Shown one piece after another: positions 8,164 through 16,743 of a stretch of 64,000 bases of DNA (position 1 is the stretch's first letter; each line of letters starts with the position of its first letter). The notes under the pieces were generated by a model. The model was not told where the DNA came from, did not search any database, and saw nothing but the letters and a program-made list of their open reading frames with translations. This DNA comes from EB88 sp965199135. GTDB taxonomy: Bacteria > Acidobacteriota > Terriglobia > Terriglobales > Acidobacteriaceae. The DNA lies in NCBI GenBank assembly GCA_965199135.1, contig OZ240685.1, positions 3,100,001 through 3,164,000 of the forward strand, in the 5' to 3' direction. A program made the position numbers and the translations under genes.

Positions 8164-8775
8164 GTGTTCTCAAACAAGTCCTTCCGCTCGCGTATAACTT
8201 CCATCCTCGAAGACCAAGCGCGCCCCCTTGATAAGTTCGGACATCAGCCGCGCCTCTATGCGCTCACCCGCATCGTCGGCAAAGGTCTCGTGTACGACGA
8301 CGATATTGTCTTCGCTGCAGCGTTTCTTCATGACATCGGTGTCTTCGTCGGTCATCGTCCGGAAGAGCCAGCCGCGCTGGCCGGCTGGAATCACGTGGAG
8401 TATGCGAGCCAGTATGCGCCACCTCTGCTGCGCGAGCTTGAATTTCCTGAAGAAAAGATTGCTCTTGTGGTTCGCGTGATCGGGCAGCATCAGCCACGGG
8501 ACACGCCCGAGAGCCTCGAGGCGACAATCCTGCGGGATGCAGACATCCTTGAACAACTTGGAGCTATCGGCATCCTGCGCGCCGTCGCCAAGACCGGCCG
8601 CGACACACGCTACCCCACCTTCACGCCGGTCATCGCCTTTCTGAAGAGGAGCCTGCGCGAGTTGCCGCCGGCGATCCGCCTGGAGACGACACGCGCACTG
8701 GCGGAACCACGCATCGCGTCGCTCGAGGCCTTTCTCCAGGCAGTGGATGCCGAAGCAGGCGAGCACCTTCACTAG
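8164..8775 (+). CDS. HD-domain metal-dependent phosphohydrolase
   Basis: A 203-residue protein with an HD domain: a first histidine in KFGHQPRLY, the HD pair in AAAFLHDIGVF, further histidines in GWNHVEYAS and IGQHQPRD, and a final aspartate in ILRDADILEQLG. This order fits small HD hydrolases acting on phosphoesters or nucleotides; the substrate is unknown. The start is a GTG at 8164, with AGGGG very close upstream, so a slightly later start is possible. It converges with the M20 peptidase gene, ten bases separating their stops. Confidence 0.85.
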   Translation: MFSNKSFRSRITSILEDQARPLDKFGHQPRLYALTRIVGKGLVYDDDIVFAAAFLHDIGVFVGHRPEEPAALAGWNHVEYASQYAPPLLRELEFPEEKIALVVRVIGQHQPRDTPESLEATILRDADILEQLGAIGILRAVAKTGRDTRYPTFTPVIAFLKRSLRELPPAIRLETTRALAEPRIASLEAFLQAVDAEAGEHLH

Positions 8776-8784
8776 GCTGCGCGC

Positions 8785-9834
8785 CTACTCCGCAAGGAGC
8801 TGCTCGGCGACCCGCACGTAGAGATCGACCGCATCCCAGAGTTCCTGTTTGCGGATGCGCTCGTCGGGCGTGTGCGCCACGTGGATCGACCCGGGTCCAA
8901 GCAGCAGCGGCTCGCCCCAGGCGGTGAGCGCCGGAACATCCGTTGTGAACGCAGCCACCATCGTGGGTAGGCCATCGACGGCACGCAGCCGCACAAACGG
9001 GATCTCAAGCGTGTAGTCGACCTCGGCATAGGGTGCGGCTGCGGCAGCGATCGCCGCCCGTGTGTCCTCTGAAGGTCCAACCAGCCGGATCAACACTTGT
9101 GCCGACGCATGATCCGCGATCACGTTCGGCGCCCGGCCACCCTCGAGCAGCCCGATGTTCAACGTGCTTGGACCAACATCCTCGACCTCTGGCAGCGGCA
9201 CCTTCAACACAGCATCCAGCGCCTGCACGAGCTTGTGCACCGCGCTTTCACCGAGCTGCGGATACGCCGAGTGGGCCATCTTTCCTGTAGCCGTGATCGC
9301 CGCACGCAAGGCGCCCTTGGACGCAAGGCCGAGACGGTTCTCGGTCGGCTCACCATTGATCAGGAAACGGCTGCCTTTCGGATGCTCATTCGCAACCTTG
9401 GCCCCGGCCGAGTCCCGTTCCTCGCCCACCACAAACAGCAGCGCAACTGGCATCTGCCTGGCACGTAACTGCTCCGCGGCAAAGAGCATCGCGACGATGA
9501 TTCCCTTGGCATCGCAGGATCCGCGGCCGTAGACCCACTCTTCATCCTCGTGGCTGCCGAACCACGGCGGCACCGTATCCATATGCGTCGAGAAGACCAC
9601 GGCCGGCGTCTCGAGCTGCGCGGCGGCATAAACATTGAACCGCGCGCCTCGGTTTGCCGAACCCGCAGGCTGCGGCACTGGCATCGTCTCGACGTGGAAG
9701 CCGCGAGTGGTCAGCAGCTCTGCGAGCACCGAACCGACTGCCCCTTCTGCAAATGTTGTGGAGTCAACATCGACGAGGCGTCGAAGAAGCGCAATCGATT
9801 CAATCTGCTCTGCGGGGGTCACGCCCCCAAGCAT
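8785..9834 (-). CDS. M20-family metallopeptidase (ArgE/DapE/CPG2-like)
   Basis: A 349-residue dizinc peptidase or deacylase. Metal ligands are visible in FSTHMDTVPP (His and the Asp two residues on), GRGSCDAKG (bridging Asp), VVGEERDS (catalytic and ligand Glu) and the late HVAHTPDERI (His). The dimerisation domain is in the middle, with KMAHSAYPQLGESA. Family members remove acyl groups from ornithine or diaminopimelate or cleave peptides. No lysine- or arginine-pathway gene is nearby, so the substrate is not assigned. It has no signal peptide and is probably cytoplasmic. It is divergent from the hydrolase at 9890 with a 55-base gap. Confidence 0.88.
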   Translation of the reverse strand: MLGGVTPAEQIESIALLRRLVDVDSTTFAEGAVGSVLAELLTTRGFHVETMPVPQPAGSANRGARFNVYAAAQLETPAVVFSTHMDTVPPWFGSHEDEEWVYGRGSCDAKGIIVAMLFAAEQLRARQMPVALLFVVGEERDSAGAKVANEHPKGSRFLINGEPTENRLGLASKGALRAAITATGKMAHSAYPQLGESAVHKLVQALDAVLKVPLPEVEDVGPSTLNIGLLEGGRAPNVIADHASAQVLIRLVGPSEDTRAAIAAAAAPYAEVDYTLEIPFVRLRAVDGLPTMVAAFTTDVPALTAWGEPLLLGPGSIHVAHTPDERIRKQELWDAVDLYVRVAEQLLAE

Positions 9835-9889
9835 ATCGCAGGCAGTCCGCGAAGCACCGGGCTGCGCAGCATGGCCCTACAATTGCGGT

Positions 9890-10615
9890 ATGACACCGAA
9901 TGACCTCGCTCCAGCAGGCACACGCGAAGGTGGAGTGCGCACGATCGAGAATCTGCATGGCCCGGCAGGCCGCCTGGAGGCACTGCTCAATTCCGCACGA
10001 ACCGGCGACAGCTCACCCGTCAGCGTCCTGATGTGCCATCCGCATCCCCTGCATGGTGGCACGCTGCATAACAAGGTCGTGTACCACGCGATGAAGACCT
10101 TCACCGACCTTGGCCTCCCGGTGCTTCGCTTCAACTTCCGTGGTGCGGGCCGCAGTGAGGGGGAGCACGATCACGGGCGCGGTGAGCAGGAGGATGTCCG
10201 CGCAGCCCTCGACTGGCTCGACGCGGAGTACCGCCTGCCTATCGTCGCAGCCGGCTTTTCCTTCGGTGCGCACATGGCGTTGCGCGCCGGCGCAGACGAT
10301 GTTCGCGTGCAGGGGCTTGTGTCGCTCGGTACACCCATCCAGGCAGCAGATCGCCAGTACACCTACGAGTTCCTCGAACACTGCGAGAAGCTGAAGCTGT
10401 TTATCAGTGGTTCGGCCGACGAGTACAGCCCCATGCAGCCGGTCGAAGCGATGGTGAATGCGCTACCCGGCGAAAAGCAGATGGTGTGGATCACCGGTGC
10501 CGATCACTTCTTTCAGGGCAAGCTCGATTCCATGCAAAGCACAGTGCGGGCGTGGATGGAAGCACACTTCGTTCCTCTTCCCGCTGATGGCGTCCGGAAG
10601 GATGTCTCCCTATGA
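9890..10615 (+). CDS. Alpha/beta hydrolase
   Basis: A 241-residue cytoplasmic alpha/beta-hydrolase. The nucleophile elbow is GFSFG in AAGFSFGAHMAL, the acid is probably the aspartate of GSADEYSP, and the histidine is in TGADHFFQGK. An oxyanion-like CHPHPLHGGT precedes FNFRGAGRSEG, a pattern shared with dienelactone-hydrolase-like and YpfH-like proteins. The ATG at 9890 is chosen; an upstream open frame continues without similarity. The last codon overlaps the start of the glycerate-kinase gene by four bases (atga at 10612), so the two are translationally coupled. Confidence 0.85.
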   Translation: MTPNDLAPAGTREGGVRTIENLHGPAGRLEALLNSARTGDSSPVSVLMCHPHPLHGGTLHNKVVYHAMKTFTDLGLPVLRFNFRGAGRSEGEHDHGRGEQEDVRAALDWLDAEYRLPIVAAGFSFGAHMALRAGADDVRVQGLVSLGTPIQAADRQYTYEFLEHCEKLKLFISGSADEYSPMQPVEAMVNALPGEKQMVWITGADHFFQGKLDSMQSTVRAWMEAHFVPLPADGVRKDVSL

Positions 10616-11979
10616 GCTACACCGAGGCAGCGCTTGGCCGACTGCGCAGTGACGCCATCGGGATCTTCACGGATGCACTGCATGCCTGCGCGATCGATGC
10701 CGCATTTGAAAAGCACCTGAGCTTCAGTGGGCGAACCATGAAGCGACGCCAATCGCCGGTGCTTCCGCCGGTAGAGCAGTCGCTCGATGCAGTGAAACGC
10801 GTGCAGATCATCTCCTTCGGCAAGGCTGCGGTGCCCATGCTCGATGCATTCATCGCGCGGCTTCCCCCGAAGCTTCGCGTAGACGGCATCTGCTCCGCGC
10901 CGGCCGTTCCACAACGCGGACATAAACATATTCGCTACTACCAGGGCTCGCACCCGCTGCCCAACGAAGATTCCGTCGCGTCCGCGCATGCAGCTCTTGA
11001 TCTGCTCCACCGCGCCGGGCCGGATACGTTTGTGTTCTTCCTGATCTCGGGCGGCGGCTCCGCGATCTGCGAGCTGCCGCTGGACCGCACGATCCCGATC
11101 GAAGACGTTCGCGCCTTTTACGAGACGCTCGTGCTTTGCGGCGCCGACATCGGCGAGATCAACACGGTGCGCAAGTACTTTTCGGCGATCAAGGGTGGGC
11201 GGCTGGCCCAGGCCGCGGCTTCGGCCGAGAAGCTCACGCTGATGCTCGCCGATGTGCCGCTCAAGGAGCTGGGTACCGTGGCCTCGTCCCCTACGCTGCC
11301 GGATCATTCCACCTGGGCCGACTGTGCCGCGGTGCTCGAGAAGTGGGAGCTGATGCCACGCTTCCCGGCAACCGTGCGGGCATACTTCCAGGCCATGGCG
11401 CGCAACCCGGTGTCGAGCCCGACGGCTGCTGATCTCGGGCGGACGCAGTTCGACGTTCTGCTGTCCAATCACGATTTCGTCAACGCCGCTCGCGACCGGG
11501 CACGGGCCCTTGGTTACAAGGTCGTCATCGACAACACCTGTGACAACTGGGCCTACGATCGTGCCTCCCGCTTCCTGCTGGAGCGCTTTGAACAGCTGCG
11601 CCGCGAGTGGCCAAAGGTCTGCCTGCTCCCGAGTGGCGAAGTCACGGTTCGGATCGAGGGAGCAAAGCACGGCTGTGGCGGACGCAACCAGCACTTTGTG
11701 CTCGAAACAGCGATGCATCTGCAGTCGGAGCGCGATGCGGTTGCAGTGCTCAGCGCGGGATCGGACGGGGTCGATGGCAACAGCCCGGCAGCCGGGGCCG
11801 TGGCGGACCCGACCACGGTGGAGCGCGCAAGACGCTTTCACTTCCAACCAGAGGATTCGCTCGCCCGCTTCAATGCCTGCCCGCTGTTCACGGCACTCGG
11901 CGATGCGCTGATCACCGGCCCGACCGGGAACAACCTGCGCGACCTGCGCATCCTGCTCGCCGACCGGAGCACGTCCTGA
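10612..11979 (+). CDS. Glycerate 2-kinase (GckA / DUF4147-MOFRL type)
   Basis: This 455-residue protein matches the GckA class, which phosphorylates D-glycerate to 2-phosphoglycerate. The N-terminal domain has SFGKAAVPM, GSHPLPNEDS and FFLISGGGSAICELP, the glycine-rich nucleotide-binding motif. The C-terminal MOFRL domain has LPSGEVTVRI, GCGGRNQHFVLETA and AGSDGVDGNSPAAGA. It is coupled by an ATGA overlap to the hydrolase before it. This pairing hints that the hydrolase may supply or process a related hydroxy-acid, which is only an inference. Two hairpins follow the stop. Confidence 0.9.
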   Translation: MSYTEAALGRLRSDAIGIFTDALHACAIDAAFEKHLSFSGRTMKRRQSPVLPPVEQSLDAVKRVQIISFGKAAVPMLDAFIARLPPKLRVDGICSAPAVPQRGHKHIRYYQGSHPLPNEDSVASAHAALDLLHRAGPDTFVFFLISGGGSAICELPLDRTIPIEDVRAFYETLVLCGADIGEINTVRKYFSAIKGGRLAQAAASAEKLTLMLADVPLKELGTVASSPTLPDHSTWADCAAVLEKWELMPRFPATVRAYFQAMARNPVSSPTAADLGRTQFDVLLSNHDFVNAARDRARALGYKVVIDNTCDNWAYDRASRFLLERFEQLRREWPKVCLLPSGEVTVRIEGAKHGCGGRNQHFVLETAMHLQSERDAVAVLSAGSDGVDGNSPAAGAVADPTTVERARRFHFQPEDSLARFNACPLFTALGDALITGPTGNNLRDLRILLADRSTS

Positions 11980-11985
11980 ACCACG

Positions 11986-12027
11986 CCGGTGGGTGGCAGG
12001 CATGTGTCTCACACTGACACCCACCGG
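11986..12027 (+). other. Perfect 10-bp inverted repeat after glycerate kinase
   Basis: The sequences ccggtgggtg (11986-11995) and cacccaccgg (12018-12027) form a perfect 10-bp stem. Within the 22-base loop gtgt and acac can pair again. There is no T-run after it, and a canonical terminator follows 30 bases later, so this may be an RNA-stability element or protein-binding site in the 3' untranslated region. Confidence 0.5.
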
Positions 12028-12057
12028 AGCCTTCTCGTTGCGAGGAGCAGTGCACGA

Positions 12058-12096
12058 TGAAAAAGCCTGCCGGCATCAGCCCGGCAGGCTTTTTCA
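12058..12096. terminator. Bidirectional terminator
   Basis: A perfect 16-bp stem (tgaaaaagcctgccgg / ccggcaggctttttca) with a 7-base loop sits between the convergent glycerate-kinase gene and the tRNA nucleotidyltransferase-like gene. A-runs on one arm give T-runs on both strands, so it can stop transcription from both sides. Confidence 0.9.
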
Positions 12097-12108
12097 TCTC
12101 CATGGTCG

Positions 12109-14127
12109 CTAGCGCTTTTTGGCAGGCGCCTTTGCTGGTGCTTTCTTGACTGGAGCCGGTGCCCCCTTTGCGGGAGCTGCTGCCTTCTTGGCCGGTACAA
12201 CCGCCTTTGCTGCTGACGGCTGCTCTTCCTTCTTTGCCGGAGCAGCTTTCACGGGCGCGGGAGGAGCAGCGACCGCCTTCTTCGCTGCGACAGGTGCTGC
12301 GGGCGCGGGGGGCGCAGCCTTCTTCGCGGCTGCCGGTGCCTTCGCCGGGGCAGCGGCCTTTGCAGGCGCAGCTACCGGCTTGTCCGCTGCCGGTGCAGGC
12401 TTCGGAGCAGCAGCGGCCTTCTTGGCCGGGGGTGCTGCCTTCTTCGCAGGTGCTTTCTTCGCAGGTGCCGGACGGTCCTCATCATCGTCGTCTGCATCCT
12501 CTGCCTCGTCAACGTCGACATCTTCCTGGATTCTGCCGAGTACCGCGCCGAGGTCTACCTTGTCGAGGTCAAGCTTCTTGCCCCCACCTGGCGGTTCGGG
12601 AGCGATCTCGTCCTCGTCGTCATCATCCTCGTCGTCGTCATCATCGGCAGGTAGAACGATCTCATCGTCTGTGTCCGTGTCCGTGTCGTCGTCGTCGTCA
12701 TCGGAGGAGCGGGACGTTGGGGAGTCATCCTCGTCCTCGTCGTCATCCTCGTCATCGTCATCATCTGCATCGTGGGACGCGACCTTCTTCTTGGTCTTGC
12801 TGTCCGACTTTTTGCTGCGCGAGCGACGCAGGGTCACCGGCGGCGGTGGAGCGGGCGGCGAGTAGACCTCCAGGAACGCGCGCATCAGCTCGTCCGTGGT
12901 CAGCTTGCCGTCGATCTCCTGCAGGAAAAGCTCGTGGAGCAGTTCGTTGTAGTTCGGGAGCTCGGGCGTGATGCGCATCTCGAGCATCAGTGCGACGGGA
13001 ACCTTCTTCGCGGCTTCCGGCCACACCGTGAAGAAGTTCTTGAACTTCGCATCGGCCGCCGTTCCAGCCTTGCGGGTATGTGCAAGCCACAGGATCGGCT
13101 CGGCAGCATGGCTATGGAACAGCTTCCAGGTTGCGGAAGGCGCGGCACTCTCTTTGCTCGTGACCAGGCGGCCGAAATTCTTTGCTGCTTCGTCCAGGCC
13201 TTCCCACTGCGCAATCAGGCCGGGTCGCACCATCATGCCCTTGAGCGTGTCACGGTCCGCGGGGTTCATCTTCGCGGTCATGACCTCAAGATGAGCGGCG
13301 GAAAGGTCGGGCGCAACGCCCTGCATCAGGAGCTGGATGCGGTTGCGATGGAGGTCTTCGAGCGCAACAGTGTCGACGCTGTCGGTGGTCCAGCTCGGCA
13401 TCAGCTTCGTCATCCAGCCTTCGGCTTCGAGTGCCTGCAGGGTTTCAAGCGCGGACTCTTCGGCGGCGATCTTCTCGAGCTCGTACCCACGCAGGTACGG
13501 CGAGATCACTTCGAAGTTATCGGCTTCCTTGGCGTTTTCATAGCGGGTCGCAGTGCGCTCTTCGAGAGTCCAGCCCAGGCGATGGCGGAGGCGTACCGCG
13601 CGGATCAGCCGCGATGGGTCTTCGATAAAGCCGTAGTTGCTGACCAGCCGCAGCTGCCGTGCTTCGAGATCCGCAACGCCGTTCAGCGGGTCGAGCAGCA
13701 GTCCGTGTGAGCCTTCGTTCAGCGAAAGCGCCATGGCATTTGCCGTGAAGTCGCGCCGATGGAGGTCGTCGACGATGCCGCTCCAGGTATACACAGGGGC
13801 GCCGGGCTTGGGGAAGGTCTCCGAGCGGGTGCTCGAAACCTCGACACGGACCGAGCCCGGGAACCAGAAGAAGAGTGTGCGCGAGGCTTCGTGCTTGCCC
13901 CACAGCGTGCCACCCTTGGCTTCAAGGGCCGCCTGGAGGTCGAGCGCATTTCCCTGCACCGCGAAGTCCAGATCGCGGACGGAAGATCCGGTAGTGAGGT
14001 CGCGCACTGCGCCTCCGGCCAGGAAGACAGTCATGCCGGCGGAGCGGGCGGCGTCGCGTATATCTGTTAAGACCTGGTGCTGGGCCTTGCTGAGGCGGGT
14101 GTCGAGCAGGTACGTATATTCGGGCAT
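12109..14127 (-). CDS. CCA tRNA nucleotidyltransferase/poly(A) polymerase family protein with long charged tail
   Basis: About 672 residues from the ATG at 14127 (MPEYTYLLDTRLS). Residues 30-170 are the nucleotidyltransferase head, with the LAGGAVRDL motif at 36-44, catalytic RDLDF at 51-55 and HRRDFTANAMA. An RNA-binding-like SNYGFIEDPSRLIRAVRL follows. Residues to about 440 are helical and atypical. From residue 452 a nearly pure Asp/Glu tract runs to about 551, then an Ala/Lys/Pro tract to the end. The enzyme class adds CCA to tRNA or A to RNA; which one is not clear. In-frame extension up to 14328 is unlikely because family similarity starts at 14127. Confidence 0.82.
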   Translation of the reverse strand: MPEYTYLLDTRLSKAQHQVLTDIRDAARSAGMTVFLAGGAVRDLTTGSSVRDLDFAVQGNALDLQAALEAKGGTLWGKHEASRTLFFWFPGSVRVEVSSTRSETFPKPGAPVYTWSGIVDDLHRRDFTANAMALSLNEGSHGLLLDPLNGVADLEARQLRLVSNYGFIEDPSRLIRAVRLRHRLGWTLEERTATRYENAKEADNFEVISPYLRGYELEKIAAEESALETLQALEAEGWMTKLMPSWTTDSVDTVALEDLHRNRIQLLMQGVAPDLSAAHLEVMTAKMNPADRDTLKGMMVRPGLIAQWEGLDEAAKNFGRLVTSKESAAPSATWKLFHSHAAEPILWLAHTRKAGTAADAKFKNFFTVWPEAAKKVPVALMLEMRITPELPNYNELLHELFLQEIDGKLTTDELMRAFLEVYSPPAPPPPVTLRRSRSKKSDSKTKKKVASHDADDDDDEDDDEDEDDSPTSRSSDDDDDDTDTDTDDEIVLPADDDDDEDDDDEDEIAPEPPGGGKKLDLDKVDLGAVLGRIQEDVDVDEAEDADDDDEDRPAPAKKAPAKKAAPPAKKAAAAPKPAPAADKPVAAPAKAAAPAKAPAAAKKAAPPAPAAPVAAKKAVAAPPAPVKAAPAKKEEQPSAAKAVVPAKKAAAPAKGAPAPVKKAPAKAPAKKR
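12112..12774 (-). repeat. Low-complexity coding repeat: acidic then Ala/Lys/Pro tract
   Basis: The last 221 codons of the nucleotidyltransferase gene are low-complexity. Bases 12475-12774 are a GAC/GAT/GAG trinucleotide-rich tract giving long Asp/Glu runs. Bases 12112-12474 encode irregular AKKAP-type repeats resembling histone H1 or AlgP-like tails. Such tracts are prone to slippage, so length may vary between strains. Confidence 0.85.
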
Positions 14128-14281
14128 GCGTCCAGACGGTTGGTGCTCAGGATAGCCCCGCGATCGCCGAACCGCCCGGGAGAGACTGCCATGGCCGGTA
14201 GGCGGAGAACCCGCGAAGGCAAAATGCGAGCTTAACAGATCACGGGTGCCGTCGCCAGTGGTGCTGACCCTAGTAAGGGTT

Positions 14282-14665
14282 TCAGCGAAGTCGGCCTCTT
14301 CGCCAAATGCCTCTTCCTTGGACACCAAGCTCTCCCAGAGTAAGTTTGATTTCGACTGCCAGTCTGGGGTGTAGAACGCCGCTCCTCGCCCAATCCTCTT
14401 GTAGGCCAGTAAGAAAGCGCCTGGTTAAGTCGGAGTAGCGCTTGAAGTGCCGCAATTCATAAATCGCAGCGCATTGCCTGTCCACGAAAGTGGTGGGCCC
14501 ATCTGAAGGTTGGACAATAGCCTGGATGAGACCGTGATAGGCATCGAAGTCTCTGTTCTTGGCTTCCCTAGCGCGGGTGAGCGAAAACTGAACAGCCTGC
14601 CAACAAATCGGAATGGAGACAACAAGCAGGGCGATCGTAGTTGAGTATTCTGAAGCACAGGACAT
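14282..14665 (-). CDS. Hypothetical single-span membrane protein
   Basis: About 127 residues from the ATG at 14665. Residues 10-27 (STTIALLVVSIPICWQAVQF and neighbours) form one membrane span, followed by a soluble region with QRD-like DFDAYHGLIQAIVQP, FVDRQCAAIYELRHFKRY and LTRRFLTGLQEDWA. This layout, a span then a cytoplasmic helical domain, matches proteins I have seen annotated as hypothetical, but I cannot name the family. A TTG at 14716 would add another hydrophobic stretch, so the start is uncertain. Local base composition is less GC-rich than in the neighbours, which may indicate recent transfer. Confidence 0.65.
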   Translation of the reverse strand: MSCASEYSTTIALLVVSIPICWQAVQFSLTRAREAKNRDFDAYHGLIQAIVQPSDGPTTFVDRQCAAIYELRHFKRYSDLTRRFLTGLQEDWARSGVLHPRLAVEIKLTLGELGVQGRGIWRRGRLR

Positions 14666-14799
14666 GCTTCTAGGAAGCTTTAATGACCGGAAGTTCTCGC
14701 TAGATAGCAGAAACAAAAAGAACGCTACTAGCCACCAGCAGCCGGCTGTGGCTCACTCGCTTCTGCAGTGACCTAGGCGGCCCTCATACAATCAGGTTC

Positions 14800-15852
14800 A
14801 TGACATTGAATGAGCTGGCGCAGGCGCTTGGCGCCGAGCTTGTCCCCGGTGCCGCAACCCCGCAGGACCCGGGAGAGATGGAAGTCCGGGGCGTCGCCGG
14901 TCTGGAGCAGGCCCGGGCCGACCAGGTCAGCTTCCTCGACAACCCACGCTACACCGCGGCAGCCCACCGCACGGGGGCCGCCGCGGTTCTGGTTGAGCCG
15001 GGCGCGCCTGCGCTGCCGGTGCCCACCCTGCGCATCCGAAACCCGTACCTTGCGTTTGCCAGGGCCGTGGCGCTCTTTTATGACGCGCCCCGGTACGCGC
15101 CTGGTGTCCACCCCTCTGCGGTGATCGATCCGACTGCTGCGCTTGGCGAAAACGTCCATGTCGGGCCCTACGTGGTTGTTGGCGCCCGGGCGAGGATCGG
15201 CCGCGACAGCATCCTGCTCGCCCACAGCGTGATCTACGAGGGGGTCACGACCGGGGCGCGCTTCTTCGCGCATGCCCATGCAGTGGTCCGCGAGCACTCG
15301 ACCCTTGGCGATGACGTCACCCTCGGCAACGGCGTCGTGGTGGGCTCGGATGGCTTCGGTTTCGCAAAAAGTCCCGAGGGGGCCTGGTTCAAGATCCCGC
15401 AGAGCGGGCGAGTCGTCATTGGTAGCGGCGTCGAGATCCAGGCCAACAGCTGCATCGACCGCGCCAGTGTCGGCGAGACGCGGGTCGACGGGGGCGTCAA
15501 GATCGACAACCTGGTACAGGTGGGCCATGGATCATCGGTCGGCGAGAACACTCTGCTCTGCTCGCAGGTCGGCCTCGCAGGGTCGAGCCGCGTGGGCAGG
15601 AACGTGATCCTCGCCGGGCAGGTCGGCGTGGCCGGCCACCTCGCAATCGGCGATGGCGTGATCGCAACCGCGCAATCCGGCATACCGAATGACGTCGCTG
15701 CCGGCGAAATGGTCAGCGGCTACCCGGCGATGCCGAACCGCCAGTGGCTGCGTGCGGCTGCGGGATTTGGGAGGCTCCCCGAGATCCTCCGCAGGCTGCA
15801 GAAACTGGAGCGTTTCCTGGCCGAACCGGAAGATCGCTTGCATCAGAAGTAA
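14800..15852 (+). CDS. lpxD: UDP-3-O-acylglucosamine N-acyltransferase
   Basis: This 350-residue enzyme adds the second acyl chain in lipid A synthesis, using acyl-ACP. The N-terminal uridine-binding domain contains VSFLDNPRYTA. The left-handed beta-helix is shown by hexapeptide repeats such as IGRDSILLAHSVIYEG. SDGFGFA, SCIDRASVGETR and IDNLVQVGHGSSVGENT are LpxD hallmarks, the last holding the catalytic histidine. The C-terminal helix (PEILRRLQKLERFL) is the acyl-carrier-binding extension. It stands apart from other lipid A genes here but agrees with the PagL-like protein encoded at 18826, so the cell has lipid A. Confidence 0.95.
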   Translation: MTLNELAQALGAELVPGAATPQDPGEMEVRGVAGLEQARADQVSFLDNPRYTAAAHRTGAAAVLVEPGAPALPVPTLRIRNPYLAFARAVALFYDAPRYAPGVHPSAVIDPTAALGENVHVGPYVVVGARARIGRDSILLAHSVIYEGVTTGARFFAHAHAVVREHSTLGDDVTLGNGVVVGSDGFGFAKSPEGAWFKIPQSGRVVIGSGVEIQANSCIDRASVGETRVDGGVKIDNLVQVGHGSSVGENTLLCSQVGLAGSSRVGRNVILAGQVGVAGHLAIGDGVIATAQSGIPNDVAAGEMVSGYPAMPNRQWLRAAAGFGRLPEILRRLQKLERFLAEPEDRLHQK

Positions 15853-15876
15853 GCCGATGACGCATCTACCAACGTC

Positions 15877-16680
15877 ATGTCTGATCCGACTGACAAGGAT
15901 CTTCTGGCGTTGATCGCGAGCCCCGAGGACACGCCGATTCGCGTTCTCCTGCTCGACGACCAGGTCGACAACCTCCTCCTGCGCGCGACCATTCTGCACA
16001 AGCACGGCTACCAGACCGAGACTGCCTCAACAATCGAGGAGGCATTGACACTGCTCCACTCGATTGACATCGCAGTGCTCGACTACCATCTCGGGGCCGG
16101 CAAGTTTGGCACGGAAGTCGCGATGAAGCTGCGCGAGCAGCACCCCGAAGTCCCGATCATCATCCTGTCGGCCACGCTCGAGCGACGCTTCGGCGGTCCC
16201 GAGGACATGCACCTGCTCAAGGGGCATAGCTCGGTCGAAGACCTGGTGGGTGCGCTGCGGGCCTTCCGTGCCAAGCGACTTGGGAAGCCGGTGATGGTCG
16301 ATGCCCGGGACTTTTTTTACTCACGCATCAGCATGGCGATCGGCGAGGAAGTGGTCCTTGAAATCCTCGATCGGCATGGCACCTGGCAGTACGTGAATGA
16401 AACCTGCGCCCGCCTGCTCGAGCAGCCGCGTGACTGGTTCCCCGGACGCAACATGTTTGAAGAGATGCCGGAGCTCGCCTCGGACTGGCGCGACATCGTC
16501 ACCACTGTCGCGACCACCCGCGAGACCTATATCGACCGCACCTACCGCGGCCTGATGAACCTGCCGCGCAAAGGCGAGGAGTGGGTCTGGAATGTGCTGG
16601 CGTTTCCGATGACGCTGCACAGCGGCGAAGGCGGCGTGGTGCTCACGGCGCGAACCCTTGAGCGCAAGAGCACCCTCTAG
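15877..16680 (+). CDS. Response regulator with receiver and PAS-like domains
   Basis: A 267-residue protein. Residues 20-130 form a CheY-like receiver: acidic pair in VLLLDDQVDN, phospho-acceptor aspartate in IAVLDYHLG, IILSATLE for the conserved Thr/Ser position and LLKGHSS for the lysine. Residues 150-260 look like a PAS domain (EVVLEILDRHGTWQYVNETC). No DNA-binding output or kinase domain follows, so it may sense a signal and act by protein contact. It starts 24 bases after lpxD and could be in the same transcript. A terminator follows. Confidence 0.85.
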   Translation: MSDPTDKDLLALIASPEDTPIRVLLLDDQVDNLLLRATILHKHGYQTETASTIEEALTLLHSIDIAVLDYHLGAGKFGTEVAMKLREQHPEVPIIILSATLERRFGGPEDMHLLKGHSSVEDLVGALRAFRAKRLGKPVMVDARDFFYSRISMAIGEEVVLEILDRHGTWQYVNETCARLLEQPRDWFPGRNMFEEMPELASDWRDIVTTVATTRETYIDRTYRGLMNLPRKGEEWVWNVLAFPMTLHSGEGGVVLTARTLERKSTL

Positions 16681-16697
16681 GCCTGCTGCGAACCCCA

Positions 16698-16728
16698 AAA
16701 AGGCTCCAGTCCGGGACTGGAGCCTTTC
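16698..16728. terminator. Bidirectional terminator
   Basis: The stem aaaggctccagtcc / ggactggagccttt with a minimal loop lies between the convergent receiver-PAS gene and the exported-protein gene at 16744. Flanking A and T runs make it usable from both strands. Confidence 0.85.
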
Positions 16729-16743
16729 TGCGAGATCTGCTCG

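Noticed and set aside
14128..14328. N-terminal extension of the tRNA nucleotidyltransferase gene
   Set aside because: The extra 67 residues do not resemble the family, overlap the 3' end of the gene at 14282, and the fold starts at 14127.
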